A stretch of 64,000 nucleotides of DNA, taken from Rhinopithecus roxellana. Lineage: Eukaryota > Chordata > Mammalia > Primates > Cercopithecidae. The stretch spans positions 44,410,156-44,474,155 of the forward strand of contig NC_044568.1 of assembly GCF_007565055.1 (NCBI RefSeq). The letters run 5' to 3'. Shown in pieces: positions 36,722 through 49,226 of the stretch (its first letter is position 1; the number at the start of each line of letters is the position of its first letter). The position numbers and the translations under genes were made by a program. Below the pieces are notes generated by a model. That model had not been told where the DNA came from. It did not search any database and saw nothing but the letters and a program-made list of their open reading frames with translations.

Positions 36722-39700
36722 ATTCAGGAGAACCATCTCACATGCAGAGACATACATAGGCTCAAAATAAAGGGTTGGAGGAAGATTTACCAAGCAAATG
36801 GAGAACAAAAAAAAGCAGGGGTTGCAATCCTAGTCTCTGATAAAACAGACTTTAAACCATCAAAGATCAAGAGAGACAAAGAAGGCCATTACATAATGGT
36901 AAAGGTATCAATTCAACAGGAAGAGCTAACCCTCCTAAATATATATGCACCCAATACAGGAGCATCCAGATTCATAAAGCAAGAGACTTACAATCTTGCT
37001 TTACAAGAGACTTACTTATAATCTTAGAGACTTACAAAGATACTTAGACTCCCATACAATAATAATGGGAGACTTCAACACTCCACTGTCAACATTAGAC
37101 AGATCAACCAGACAGAAAGTTAGCAAGGATATCCAGGAATTGAACTCATCTCTGCACGAAGCAGACCTAATAGACATCTATAGAACTCTCCACCCCAAAT
37201 CAACAGAATATACATTCTTCTCAGCACCACATCGCACTTATTCCAAAATTGACCACATAATTGGAAGTAAAGCACTCCTCAGCAAATGTAAAAGAACAGA
37301 AATTATAACAAACTGTCTCTCAGACCACAGTGCAATCAAACTACAACTCAGGACTAAGAAATTCAATCAAAACCGCTCAACTGCATGGAAACTGAACAAC
37401 CTGCTCCTGAATGACTACTGGGTACATAAGGAAATGAAAGCAGAATTAAAGATGTTCTCTGAAACCATGAGAACAAAGATACAATATACCAGAATCTCTG
37501 GGACACATTTAAAGCAGTGTGTAGAGGAAAATTTATAGCACTAAATGCCCACAAGAGAAAGCAGGAAAGATCTAAAATTGACACTCTAACATCACAATTA
37601 AAAGAACTAGAGAGGCAAGAGCAAACACATTCAAAAGCTAGCAGAAGGCAAGAAATAACTAAGATCAGAGCAGAACTGAAGGAGATAGAGACACAAAAAA
37701 CCCTCCAAAAAATCAATGAATCTAGGAGTTGGTTTTTTGAAAAGATCAACAAAATTGACAGACCGCTAGCAAGACTAATAAAGAAGAAAAGAGAGAGGAA
37801 TCAAATAGACGCAATAAAAAATGATAAAGGGGATATCACCACCGACACCACAGAAATACAAACAACCATCAGAGAATACTATAAACGCCTTTACGCAAAT
37901 CAACTAGAAAATCTAGAAGAAATGGATAATTTCCTGGACACTTACACTCTCCCAAGGCTAAACCAGGAAGAAGTGGAATCCCTGAATAGACCAATAGCAG
38001 GCTATGAAATTGAGGCAACAATTAATAGCCTACCCACCAAAAAAGTCTAGGACCAGATGGATTCACAGCTGAATTCTACCAGAGGTACAAGGAGGAGCTG
38101 GTACCATAACTTCTGAAACTATTCTAAGCAATAGAAAAAGAGGGAATCCTCCCTAACTCATTTTATGAGGCCAACATCATCCTGATACCAAAGCCTGGCA
38201 GAGACACAACAAAAAAGAGAATTTTAGACCAATATCCCTGATGAACATCGATGCAAAAATTCTCAATAAAATACTGGCAAACCGGATTCAGCAGCACATC
38301 AAAAAGCTTATCCACCATGATCAAGTGGGCTTCATCCCAGGGATGCAAGGCTGGTTCAACATTCGCAAATCAATAAACATTATCCAGCATATAAACAGAA
38401 CCAAAGACAAGAACCACATGATTATCTCAATAGATGCAGAAAAGGCTTTTGACAAAATTCAACAGGCCTTCATGCTAAAAAAGCTCAATAAATTCGGTAT
38501 TCATGGAACGTACCTCAAAATAATAAGAGGTATTTATGACAACCCCCCAGGTAATACCATTCTGAATGGGTAAAAACTGGAAAATTTCCCTTTGAAAACT
38601 GGCACAAGACAAGGATGCCCTCTCTCACCACTCCTATTCAACATAGTCTTGGAAGTTCTGGCTAAGGCAATCAGGCAAGAGAAAGAAATCAAGGGTATCC
38701 AGTTAGGAAAAGAAGAAGTCAAATTGTCCCTGTTTGCAGATGACATGATTGTATATTTAGAAAACCCCATTGTCTCAGCCCAAAATCTCCTTAAGCTGAT
38801 TAGCAACTTCAGCAAAGTCTCAGGATACAAAATTAATGTGCAAAAATCACAAGCATTCTTATACACCAGTAACAGACAAGCAGAGAGCCAAATCAGGAAT
38901 GAACTTCCACTCACAATTGATTGAAAGGAATCAAATACCTAGGAATCCAGCTTACAAGGGATGTAAAGGACCTCTTCAAGGAGAACTACAAAAACTGCTC
39001 AGTGAAATCAAAGAGGACACAAACAAATGGAAGAACATACCATGCTCATGGATAGGAAGAATCAATATCATGAAAATGGCCATACTCCCCAAGGTTATTT
39101 ATAGATTCAATGCCATCCCCATCAAGCTACCAATGAGTTTCTTCACAGAATTGGAAAAAGCTGCTTTAAAGTTCATATGGAACCAAAAAAGAGCCCACAT
39201 TGCCAAGACAATCCTAAGTCAAAAGGACAAAGCTGGAGGCGTCACGCTACCTGACTTCAAACTACACTACAAGGCTGCAGTAACCAAAACAGCATGGTAC
39301 TGGTACCAAAACAGAGATATAGACCAATGGAACAGAACAGAGTCCTCAGAAATAATACCACACATCTACAACCATCTGATCTTTGACAAACCTGAGAGAA
39401 ACAAGAAATGGGGAAAGGATTCCCTATTTAATAAATGGTGCTGGGAAAATTGGCTAGCCATAAGTAGAAAGCTGAAACTATATCCTTTCCTTACCCCTTA
39501 TACGAAGATTAATTCAAGATGGATTAGAGACTTAAATGTTAGACCTAATACCATAAAAACCCTAGAAGAAAATCTAGGTAGTACCATTCAGGACATAGGC
39601 ATGGGCAAGGACTTCATGTCTAAAACACCAAAAGCAACGGCAGCAAAAGCCAAAATTGACAAATGGGATCTAATTAAACTAAAGAGCTTTTGCACAGCAA

Positions 39701-40465
39701 AAGAAACTACCATCAGAGTGAATAGGCAACCTACAGAATGGGAGAAAATTTTTGCAACCTACTCATCTGACAAAGGGCTAATATCCAGAATCTACAAAGA
39801 ACTCAAACAAATATACAAGAAAAAAGCAAACAACCCCATCAAAAAGTGGGCAAAAGCATATGAACAGACATTTCTCAAAGAAGACATTCATACAGCCAAC
39901 AGACACATGAAAAAATGCTCATCATCACTCGCCTATCAGAAGAATTCAAATCAAAACCACAATGAGATACCATCTCACACCAGTTAGAATGGCAATCATT
40001 AAGAAGTCAGGAACAACAGGTGTGTTGGAGAGGATGTGGAGAAATAGGAACACTTTTACACTGTTGGTGGGATTGTAAACTAGTTCAACCATTATGGAAA
40101 ACAGTATGGCAATTCCTCAAGGATCTAGAACTAGATGTACCATATGACCCAGCCATCCCACTACTGGGTATATACCCAAAGGATTATAAATTAGTCTACT
40201 ACAAAGACCACATGTACACGTATGTTTATTGCGGCACTATTCACAATAGCAAAGACTTGGAATCAACCCAATATCCATCTGTGACAGACTGGATTAAGAA
40301 AATGTGGCACATATACACCATGGAATACTATGCAGCCATAAAAAAGGATGAGTTTTGCGTCCTTCGTAGGGACATGGATGCAGCTGGAAACCCTCATTCT
40401 TAGCAAACTATCACAAGAAGAGAAAACCAAACACCGCATGTTCTCACTCATAGGTGGGAACTTGA
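36722..40465 (+). pseudogene. L1 ORF2, 5'-truncated and frame-broken
   Basis: Carries most of the endonuclease (GDF.TPLS region near 37065-37085, SDHSAIK near 37320), the reverse transcriptase with FADD at 38733-38744 and the C-terminal cysteine-rich part. The longest open piece, 383 codons (38836-39987), covers the region after the RT core. Breaks include a ~40-bp insertion near 36982-37025, frame changes near 37510, 38045 and 38920, an early stop at about 38571, and a one-base insertion that removes the normal stop near 40460 ('gggaacttgaac' for 'gggaactgaac'). No functional product is expected. Confidence 0.9.
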
Positions 40466-40735
40466 ACAATGAGATCACTTGGACTCGGGAAGGGGAACAT
40501 CCACACACTGGGGTCTATCATGGGAGGGGGGAGGAGGGGGGAGGAGGGAGGGATTGCATTGGGGAGTTATACATGATATAATGATGAATTGATGGGTGCT
40601 GACGAGTTGATGGGTGCAGCACACCAACATGGCATAAGTATATATATGTAACAAACCTGCACGTTATGCACATGTACCCTAGAACTTAAAGTATAATAAA
40701 AAAAAAAAAATAAAAATAAAAAAAAAGAAAAAAAG
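40466..40735 (+). other. L1 3' UTR with G-rich tract and A-rich tail
   Basis: Contains the polypurine, G-rich tract typical of primate L1 3' UTRs (about 40523-40553, runs of four to six G) able in principle to form a G-quadruplex, then 'aacttaaagtataataaa' as the polyadenylation region, then an imperfect A-rich tail into 40735-40740. Confidence 0.85.
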
Positions 40736-42105
40736 AAAAAGGAAATATCCTCAGATAATAACTAGAGAGAAGCTTGCTGAGAGATTGCTTTCTGATGTGT
40801 GACTTCATCACACAGAGTTCCACCCTTCCCTTCTTGGAACAGTTTGCTAACTCTGTTATCTTGTTTTCTGCGAAGTGATATTTGATTAGCTCACTGAGGG
40901 CTATAGTGAAAAAGGAAATATCTTCAGATCAGAACTGGATAGAAGCCTTCTGTAAAACTGCATTTTGATGTGTGAATGCAACTCACAGAGTAACACGTTT
41001 CTCTTCATTGTTCACTTTACTAACACAGGTTTCTGGAAATCTGCAATGGGATAGTTGTGAATGCAATGAAGCCTTCGGTGACAAAGGAAATATCCTCAGA
41101 TGAAAACTAGAAAGAAGCATTGTTGTAAACTTCTTGTTTATGCATGAATTCATCTCACAGAGTTACACGTAAGTTTCAGGCAGCAGTCCATTACCACTGT
41201 TTTTGAGGACCCTGAGAGCACTTATTTGGATCGCTTTGAGGCCTACACTGATAAAGGAAATATCATCAGTTCAAAACCAGAAAGAAGCTTTCTGAGAAAG
41301 TTCTTTGTGATCTGTGAATTCCTATCACAGTGTTAAAGCTTAGTTCTCAGGAAGCAGTTTGTTAACACTCTTTTCGTAGAATCTGCAAAGTGAGAGTTGG
41401 GAGCCCAAAGGTGCCCATGGGGGAAAGGAAATATCCTCAGATAATAACTGGAGAGAATCTTACAGAGATTGCTTTCTGGTGTGTGACTTCATGACACAGA
41501 GTTCCACCCTTCCCTTCTTGAACAGTTTGCTAACTCTGTTATCTTGTGTTCTGTAACGTGATATTTCTGAGCTCATTGAGGGCTATTGTGAAAAAGGAAA
41601 TATCCTCAGATGAAAACTGGAAAGAAGGCTTCTGAGAAGCTGCATTTCGTTGTGTGAATGCCACTCACACAGTTACACGTGTCTCTGCTGTGTTCAGTTT
41701 GCTAACACGGTTTTCTGGAAATCTGCATTGGGATACTTGTGATCGCAATGAAGCTTACGGTGACAAAGGAAATATCTTCAGATGAAACTAGAAGTAAGCT
41801 TTCTTAGAAACTTCTTGGTGATGTGTGAATTCATCTAACAGAGATACACTTATGTTTCATGCAGCAGTCCTTTATCACTGATTTTGAGGAACCTGAGAGG
41901 AATTCTTTGGATGGCATTGAGGCCTACGCTGAATAAGGAAATATCATCAGTTCAAAAAGTGAAAGATTTCTGATAAACTTCTTTGTGATCTCTGAATTCC
42001 TCTCAGAGAGGTACAGCTGAGTTCTTAGGAAGCAGTTTGCTAACACTTTTTCGTGGAATCTGCAAAGTAAGATTTGGGAGCCCATAGGGGTCCAGGGTGA
42101 AAAAG
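40736..42105 (-). repeat. Alpha-satellite block II, inverted, 686-bp tetramer
   Basis: Here the satellite reads in the opposite direction. Two cassettes in the order B-A-D-C (as read on the plus strand) have B monomers starting at 40741 and 41427, a period of 686 bp (4 x 171.5), each with a single B. Private variants shared by both ('gctaactctgttatcttgt') are not seen in the other blocks, so this is its own subfamily. It is bounded by the L1 tail and by the second gap. Confidence 0.93.
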
Positions 42106-42205
42106 NNNNNNNNNNNNNNNNNNNNNNNNNNNNNNNNNNNNNNNNNNNNNNNNNNNNNNNNNNNNNNNNNNNNNNNNNNNNNNNNNNNNNNNNNNNNNNN
42201 NNNNN
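42106..42205. other. Assembly gap (100 N)
   Basis: Exactly 100 N. Satellite orientation changes from inverted back to plus across it, so neither true length nor true orientation of the join is known. Confidence 1.
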
Positions 42206-45200
42206 CATATATCACTTTGCAGTATCCACGACAACAGTGTTAGCAAACTGTTCCAAGAAGGGAAGGGTGGACTCTGTGTGATGAAGTCACTCATCAGAAA
42301 GCAATCTCTCAGAAAGTTCTCTCTAGTTATTATGTGAGAATATTCCTTTTTCACCATGGGCCCCTATCGGCTCCCAAATATCACTTTGCAGAATCCACGA
42401 CATCAGTGTTAGCAAACTGTTCCAAGAAGGGAAGGGTGGAACTGTGTGTGATGAAGTCACACATCCGAAGGCAATCTCTCAGAAATCTCTCTAGTACTAT
42501 TGAGGATATTTCCTTTTTCACCATGGGACCTGTGGGCTCCCAAATATCACTTTGCAGTTTCCCGAAAAGAAGGTTAGCAACCTGCTTCCTGAGGTCTAAG
42601 GTGAAGTCTGTGAGATGAACTCACTGATCAGAAAGAATTTTCTCAGGAAAAACTTCTTCAGGTATGAGCTGTGTAAATTCCTTTATCAGCGGTAGGCCTC
42701 AATGCGATCCAAGAAGCCATTCTCAGGTTCCTCAAAGACAGTGTTAATGCACTGCTCCACGAAACATAAGTGTAACTCTGTGAGATGAATTTCCACATCA
42801 CCAAGAAGTTTCTAAGAGAAGCTTCTTTCTAGTTTTCATCTGAGGATATGTCCTTTGTCACCGTAAGCTCATTGCGCTATGAAGTATCTCATTGCAGATT
42901 TCCAGAAACCTGTGTTAACAAACTGATCAATGAAGAAAAACGTGTAACTCTGTGAGTTGCATTCACACATGGCAATGCAGTTTCTCAAAAGGATTCTTGC
43001 AGTTTAATCTGAGGATATTTCTTTTCACCGTAGCCCTCAAAGAGGTCCCAAATATCACTTCGGAGAATCCACGACAACAGTGTTAGCAAACTGTTCCAAG
43101 AAGTGACGGGTGAAACTGTTTTGAGTTGAAGTCACACATCACAAAGAAATCTCTCAGAAAGCTTCTCCCTAGTTACGATGTGAGGATACTTCCTTTTTCA
43201 CCATGGGCCCCTAAGGGCTCCCAAATATCATTTGCAGAATCCACGACAACAGGTGTTAGCAAACTGTTCAAAGAAGGGAAGCAGGAACTCTGTGTGATGA
43301 AGTCACCACATCAGAAAGCAATCTCCTCAGAAAGCTTCTCTCTAGTCATTATGTGAGGATATTTCCCTTTTTTATCATGGCCCTATGGGCTCCCAAATAT
43401 CACTTCCTTCGCACTTTTCCACGAAAAGAGTGTTAGCAAACTCCTTCCTGAGACGTAAGCTGTACGTCTGGGAAATGAACTCCTGATCAGAAAGAAGTTT
43501 CTCGAAAAGCTTCTTTCACTTTTTGAACTGATGAAATTTTCCTTTATCCGCATATGCCTCAATGCGATCCAAAGAAGTCTTTCTCAGGTTCCTCAAAGAC
43601 AGTGTTAATGGACTGCTCCAGAAAGATAAGTGTAACTCTGTGAGATGAATACACACATCACCAAGAAGTTTCTAAGAAAGCTTCTTTCTAGTTTTCATTC
43701 TCTGGATATTTCCTTTGTCACCGTAAGCTTCATTGCGCTATGAAGTATCTAATTGCAGATTTCCGGAAAACTGTGTTAACAAACCAATCACTGAAGAGTA
43801 ATGTGTAACTCTGTGAGTTGCATTCACACATTGCAATGCAGTTCTCAGAAGTCTTCCTTCCAGTATTAATCTGAGGATATTTCCTTTTTCACCATAACCC
43901 TCAATGAGCTCCCTAATATCACTTTGCAGAATCCACGACAACAGTGTCAGCAAACTGTTCCAAGCAGGGAAGGGTGGTTCGCTGTGTGATGAAGTCACAC
44001 ATCAGATTGAAATCTCTCAGAAAGCTTCTCTCTACTTGTGATGTGAGGATACTTCCTTTTTCACCATGGGCCCCTGAGGGCTCCCAAATATCACTTTGCA
44101 GAATCCACGACAACAGTGTTAGCAAACTGTTCCAAGAATCGTAGGGTGGAATTCTGTGTGATGAAGTCACACATCAGAAAGCAATCTCTCAGAAAGCTTC
44201 TCTCTAGTTATTAAGTGAGGATTCTTCCTTTTTCACCATGGGCCCCTAAGGGCTCCCAAATATCACTTTGCAGTTTCCACGAAAAGAGTGTTAGAAAACT
44301 GCCTCCTGAGATCTAAGTCATAATTCTTTGAGATGATCTCACTGATCAGAAAGAAGATTCTCAGAAAGCTTCTTTCACGTTTTGAAGTGATGAAATTTCC
44401 TTTATCAGCGTAGGCCTCATTGCGATACATAGAAGCCCTTCTCAGTTTCCTCAAAGACAGTGTTAATAGACTGCTCCACGAAACATAAGTGTAACTCTGA
44501 GAGATGAATTCACACATCACCAAGAAGTTTCTATGAAAGCTTCTTTCTAGTTATCGTCTGACGATATTTCCTTTGTACCCGTAAGCTTCTTTGCACTATG
44601 AAGTATCTAATTGCAGATTTAAAGAAAACTGTGTTAACAAAATGATCACTGAAGAGAAACGTGTAACTCTGTGAGATGCATTCACATATGGCAATGCAGT
44701 TTCTCAGAAGGCTTCTTTCCAGTTTAATCTGAGGATATTTCCTTTTTCACCATAGCCCTCAATGAGCTCCAAAATATCCGTTTGCGAATCCCCGACAACA
44801 GTGTTAGCAAACCGTTCCAAGGAGGGAAGTGTGGAACCGTGTGATGAAGTCACATATCAGAAAGCAATCTCTCAGGAAGCGTCTCTCTAGTTTTTATGTG
44901 AGGATACTTCCATGTTCACCATGCGCCCCTATGGGCTCCCAAATATCACTTTGAAGAATACAGGACAACAGTGTTAGCAAACTGTTCCAAGAATGGAAGG
45001 GGGGAACTCTGTGTGATGAAGTCACACATCAGAAAGCAATCTCTCAGAAAGCTTCTCTCTAGTTTTTATGTGAGGATACTTCCTTTTTCACCATGGGCCC
45101 CTATGGGCTCCGAAATATCACTTTGCAGAATCCACAACAACAGTGTTAACAAACTGTTCCAAGAAGGGAAAGGTGGAACTGTGTGTGATGAATTCACACA

Positions 45201-48200
45201 TGAGAAAGCAATATCTCAGAGAGCTTCTATCTAGTTATTATGTGAGGATATTTCCTTTTTCACCTCGGCCCCTATGGGCTTCCCAAATATCACTTTGCAG
45301 TTTCCACGAAAATAGTGTTAGCAAACTGTTTAATGAGGTGTAAGTTGTAAGTCTGTGAGACGAACTCACTGATTAGAAAGAAGTTTCTCAGAAAGCTTCT
45401 TTCACGTTTTGAACTGATGAAATTTCCTTTATCAGCGTAGGCCTCAATGCGATCGAAAGAGAACTTCTCATTTTCCTCAAAGACAGTGTTAATGGACTGC
45501 TCCACGAAACATAAGTGTAACGCTGTGAGATGAATTCACACATCAACAAGAAGTTTCTCAGAAAGCTTCTTTCTAGTTTTCGTCTGAGGATATGTTCCTT
45601 TGTCACCGTAAGCTTCATTGCGCTATGAAGTATCTAATTGCAGATTTCTAGAAAACTGTGTTAACAAACTGATCACTGAAGAGAAACGTGTAACTCTGTG
45701 AGTTGTATTGACACATGGCAATGCAGTTTATCAGAAGGCTTCTTTCCAGTTTGAATCTGAGGATATTTCCTTTTTCACCATAGCCCTGAATGAGTTCCCA
45801 AATATCAGTTTGCAGAATCCGCGACAACAGTGTTACCAAACTGTTCCAAGAAGGGAGAGTTGGAACTCTGTGTGATGAAGTCACTTATCAGAAAGCCATC
45901 TCTCAGAAAGCTTCTCTCTAGTTCTTATGTGAGGATACATCTTTTCTCACCATGGGCCCCTACGGGCTCCCAAATATCACTCTGTAGAATCCCGACAACA
46001 GTGTTAGCAAACTGTTCCAAGAAGGGAAGGGTGGAACTCTGTGTGATGAAGTCACACATCAGAATGTAATCTCTCAGAAAGCCTGTCTCTAGATATTATT
46101 TAGGATATGTCCTTCTTCACCATGGGCCTCTATGGGCTCCCAAATATCGCTTGAAGGATCGAAGACAACAGTGTTAGCAAACTGTTCGAAGAAGGGAAGT
46201 GTGGAACTCTGTGTGATGAAGTCATACATCACGAAAGCAATCTCTCACAAAGCTTTCTTTCTAGTTATTATGTGAGTATATTTCCTATTTCACCATGGGC
46301 CCCTATGGGCTCCTAAATATCACTTTGCAGTTTCCACGAAAAGAGTGTTTACAAACTGTTTCCCGAGGTCTAAGTTGTAAGTGTGTGCGATTAACTCACT
46401 GATCAAAAGGAAGTTTCTCAGAAAGCTTGTTTCACGTTTTGAACTGATGAAATTTCCTTTACTAGTGTAGGCCTCAATGCGATTCACAGAAGCCCTTCTC
46501 ATCGTCCTCAAAGACAGTGTTAATGGACTGCTCCAAGAAACATAAATGTAACTCTGTGAGATGAATTCACACATCACGAAGAAGTTTCTAAGAAAGCTTC
46601 TTTCTAGTTTTCATCTAAGGATATTTCCTTTGTCACCGTAAGCCTCATTGCGCTATGAAATATCTTATTGAAGATTTTCAGAAAACTGTGTTAACAACCT
46701 GATCACTGAAGAGAAACGTGTAATTCTGTGAGTTGCATTCACACATGGCAAGGCAGTTTCTCAGAAGGCTTCTTTCAAGTTTTAATCTGAGGATATTTCC
46801 TTTCTCAACACAGCCCTCAATGAGCTCTGAAATATCAGTTTGCAGAATCCACGACAACAGTGTTAGCAAACTGCTCCAAGAAGGGATGGGTGGAAATCTT
46901 TGTGAAGAAGTCACATATCAGAAAGCAATCTGTCAGAAAGCTTCTCTCTAGTTATGAGGTTAGGATGTTTCCTTTTTCACTATGGGCCCCTACGGGCTCC
47001 CAAATATCACTTTGCAGAATCCACGACGACAGTGTTAGCAAACTGTTCCAAGGAGGGAAGTGTGGAACTCAGTGTGATGAAGTCACACATCAGAAAGCAA
47101 TCTCTCAGAAAGATTCTCTCTAGTTATTATGTGAGGATATTTTCTTTTTCACCAATGGCCCCTATGGGCTCCCAAATATCACTTTGCAGTTTCCACGAAA
47201 AGTGTGTGAGCAAACTACTTCCTGAGGTCTAAGTTGTAAGTCTTTGAGATGAAGTCACTGATCAGAAGGAAGTTTCTCAGAAAGCTTCTTTCACGTTTTG
47301 AATGGAAGAAATTTCCTTTATCAGCTTAGGCCTCAATGCAATCCAAAGAAACCCTTCTCAGGTTCCTCAAAGACAGTGTTAATGGACTGCTCCACGAAGC
47401 ATGAGTGTAACTCTGTGAGATGAATTCACACAACACGAAGAAGTTTCTAAGAAAGCTTCTTTCTAGTTTTATTCTGAGGATATTTCCTTTGTCACCGTAA
47501 GCTTCATTGCGCTATGAGGTATCTCACTGGGGATTTCCAGAAAACTGTGTTAACAAACTGATCACTGAAGGGAAACGCGTAACTCTTTGAGTTGCAATCA
47601 CACATGGTAATGCAGTTTCTCAGAAGGCTTCTTTCCAGTTTTAATGTGAGGATATATCCTTTTTCACCATAGCAGTCAAAGAGCAACCAAATATCACTTT
47701 GCAGAATCCACGACAACAGTGTTAGTAAACTGTTCCAAGAAGGGAAGGGTGGAACGGTGTGTGATGAAGTCACACATCAGAAAGCAATCCCTCAGAAAGC
47801 TTCTCTATAGTTATTATGTGAGATACTTCCTTTTTTACATGGGCCCGTATGGGTTCCCAAATATCACTTTGCTTAATCCACGACAACAGTGTTAGCAAAC
47901 TGTTTCAAGAAGGGAAGGGTGGAACTCTGTGTGATGAATTCACACATCAGAAAGCAATCTCTCAGAAAGCTTCTCTATAGTTATTATTTGAGGATATTTC
48001 CTTTTTCACCATGGGACCCTGTGGTCTCCCAAATATCACTTTGCAGTTTCCCCGAAAAGAGGGTTAGCAACCTACTTCCTGAGGTCTAAGGTGTAAGTCT
48101 GTGAGATGAACTGAGTGATCAAAAACAAGTTTCTCAGAAAGCTTCTTTCACGTTTTGAACTGATGAAATTTCCTTTACCAGCTTAGGCCTCAAAGCGATC

Positions 48201-48990
48201 CAAAGAAGCCCTTCTCAGGTTCCTCAAAGACAGTGTTAGTGGACTGCTCCACGAAACATAATTGTAAGTCTGTGAGATGAATTCACACATCACCAAGAAG
48301 TTTCTATGAAAGCTTCTCTCTAGTTTCCATGTGAGGATATTTCCTTTTTCACCATAAGCTTCATTGCGCTATGAAGTATCTAATTGCAGATTTCCAGAAA
48401 ACTGTGTTAACAAACTGATCACTGAAGAGAAACGTGTAACTCTGTGATTTGCATTCTCATACTTCAATACAGTTTCTCAGAAGGCTTCTTTGCAGTTTTA
48501 ATCTGAGGATATTTCCTTTTTCACCATAGCCTCCAATGTGCTCCCAAATATCACTTTGCAGAATCCACGACAACAGTGTTAGCAAAGTGTTCCAAGAAGG
48601 GAAGGGTGGAACTCTGTGTGATGAATTCACATATCAAAAAGCAATCTCTGAGAAAGCTTCTCTCTAGTTATTATGTGAGGATACTTCCTTTTTCACCCTG
48701 GGCCCCTATGGGCTCCCAAATAACACTTTGCAGAATCCACGACAACACTGTTAGCAACTGTTCCAAGAAGGGAAGGTTGGAACTCTGTGTGATGAAGTCA
48801 CACATCAGAAAGCAATCTCTCAGAAAGCTTCTCTCTAGGTATTATGTGAGGATATTTCCTTTTTCACCGTGGGCCCCTGTGGGCTCCCAAATATCACTTT
48901 GCAGTTTCCACGGAAACTGTGTTAATGGACTGCTCCACGAAACATAAGTGTAACTCGGTGAGATGAATTCTCACATCACTAAGAAGTTTC
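42206..48990 (+). repeat. Alpha-satellite block III
   Basis: Plus-oriented A-B(n)-C-D cassettes, mostly n = 2 or 3. The first ~1.3 kb (42206-43560) is rich in one-base losses and gains (for example 'gtgaagtctgtgag', 'tcagcggtaggcc', 'aacaggtgttagc'), unlike the cleaner sequence beyond, consistent with poor consensus at a contig edge. Near 48906-48925 a B monomer passes into D with the C monomer missing. The block ends inside a D monomer, at the L1 insertion site. Confidence 0.93.
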
Positions 48991-49226
48991 TTTTTTTTTT
49001 TTTATTATACTTTAAGTTCTAGGGTACATGTGCATAACGTGCAGGTTTGTTACATATATATACTTATGCCATGTTGGTGTGCTGCCCCCATCTACTCGTC
49101 AGCTCCCATCAATTCATCATTTACATCATGTATAACTCCCTAGTGCAATCCGTCCCTCCTCCCCCCTCCCCATGATAGGCCCCAGTGTGTGATGTGCCCC
49201 TTCCCGAGTCCAAGTGATCTCATTGT

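Larger units (their letters stand above)
36722..40735 (+). mobile_element. 5'-truncated L1 at an inverted satellite junction
   Basis: Begins abruptly inside ORF2 at the endonuclease segment ('attcaggagaaccatctcac', about codon 40), runs to the L1 3' UTR with the monkey-type tail 'cctgcacgttatgcacatg' and an A-rich end. ORF1 and the 5' UTR are absent. No target-site duplication is seen: the left flank is plus-oriented alpha satellite and the right flank is minus-oriented, both in the same monomer register. A simple insertion would not do this. Confidence 0.93.

Noticed and set aside
36605..37021. Open frame joining a B monomer to L1 endonuclease sequence, like a fusion gene
   Set aside because: It is a chance in-frame run across the satellite/L1 junction, without promoter or complete domain, and ends at the local insertion.
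40523..40553. G-rich tract as a possible novel regulatory element
   Set aside because: It is the usual polypurine tract of the primate L1 3' UTR and is also present, in reverse, near 49150-49172.
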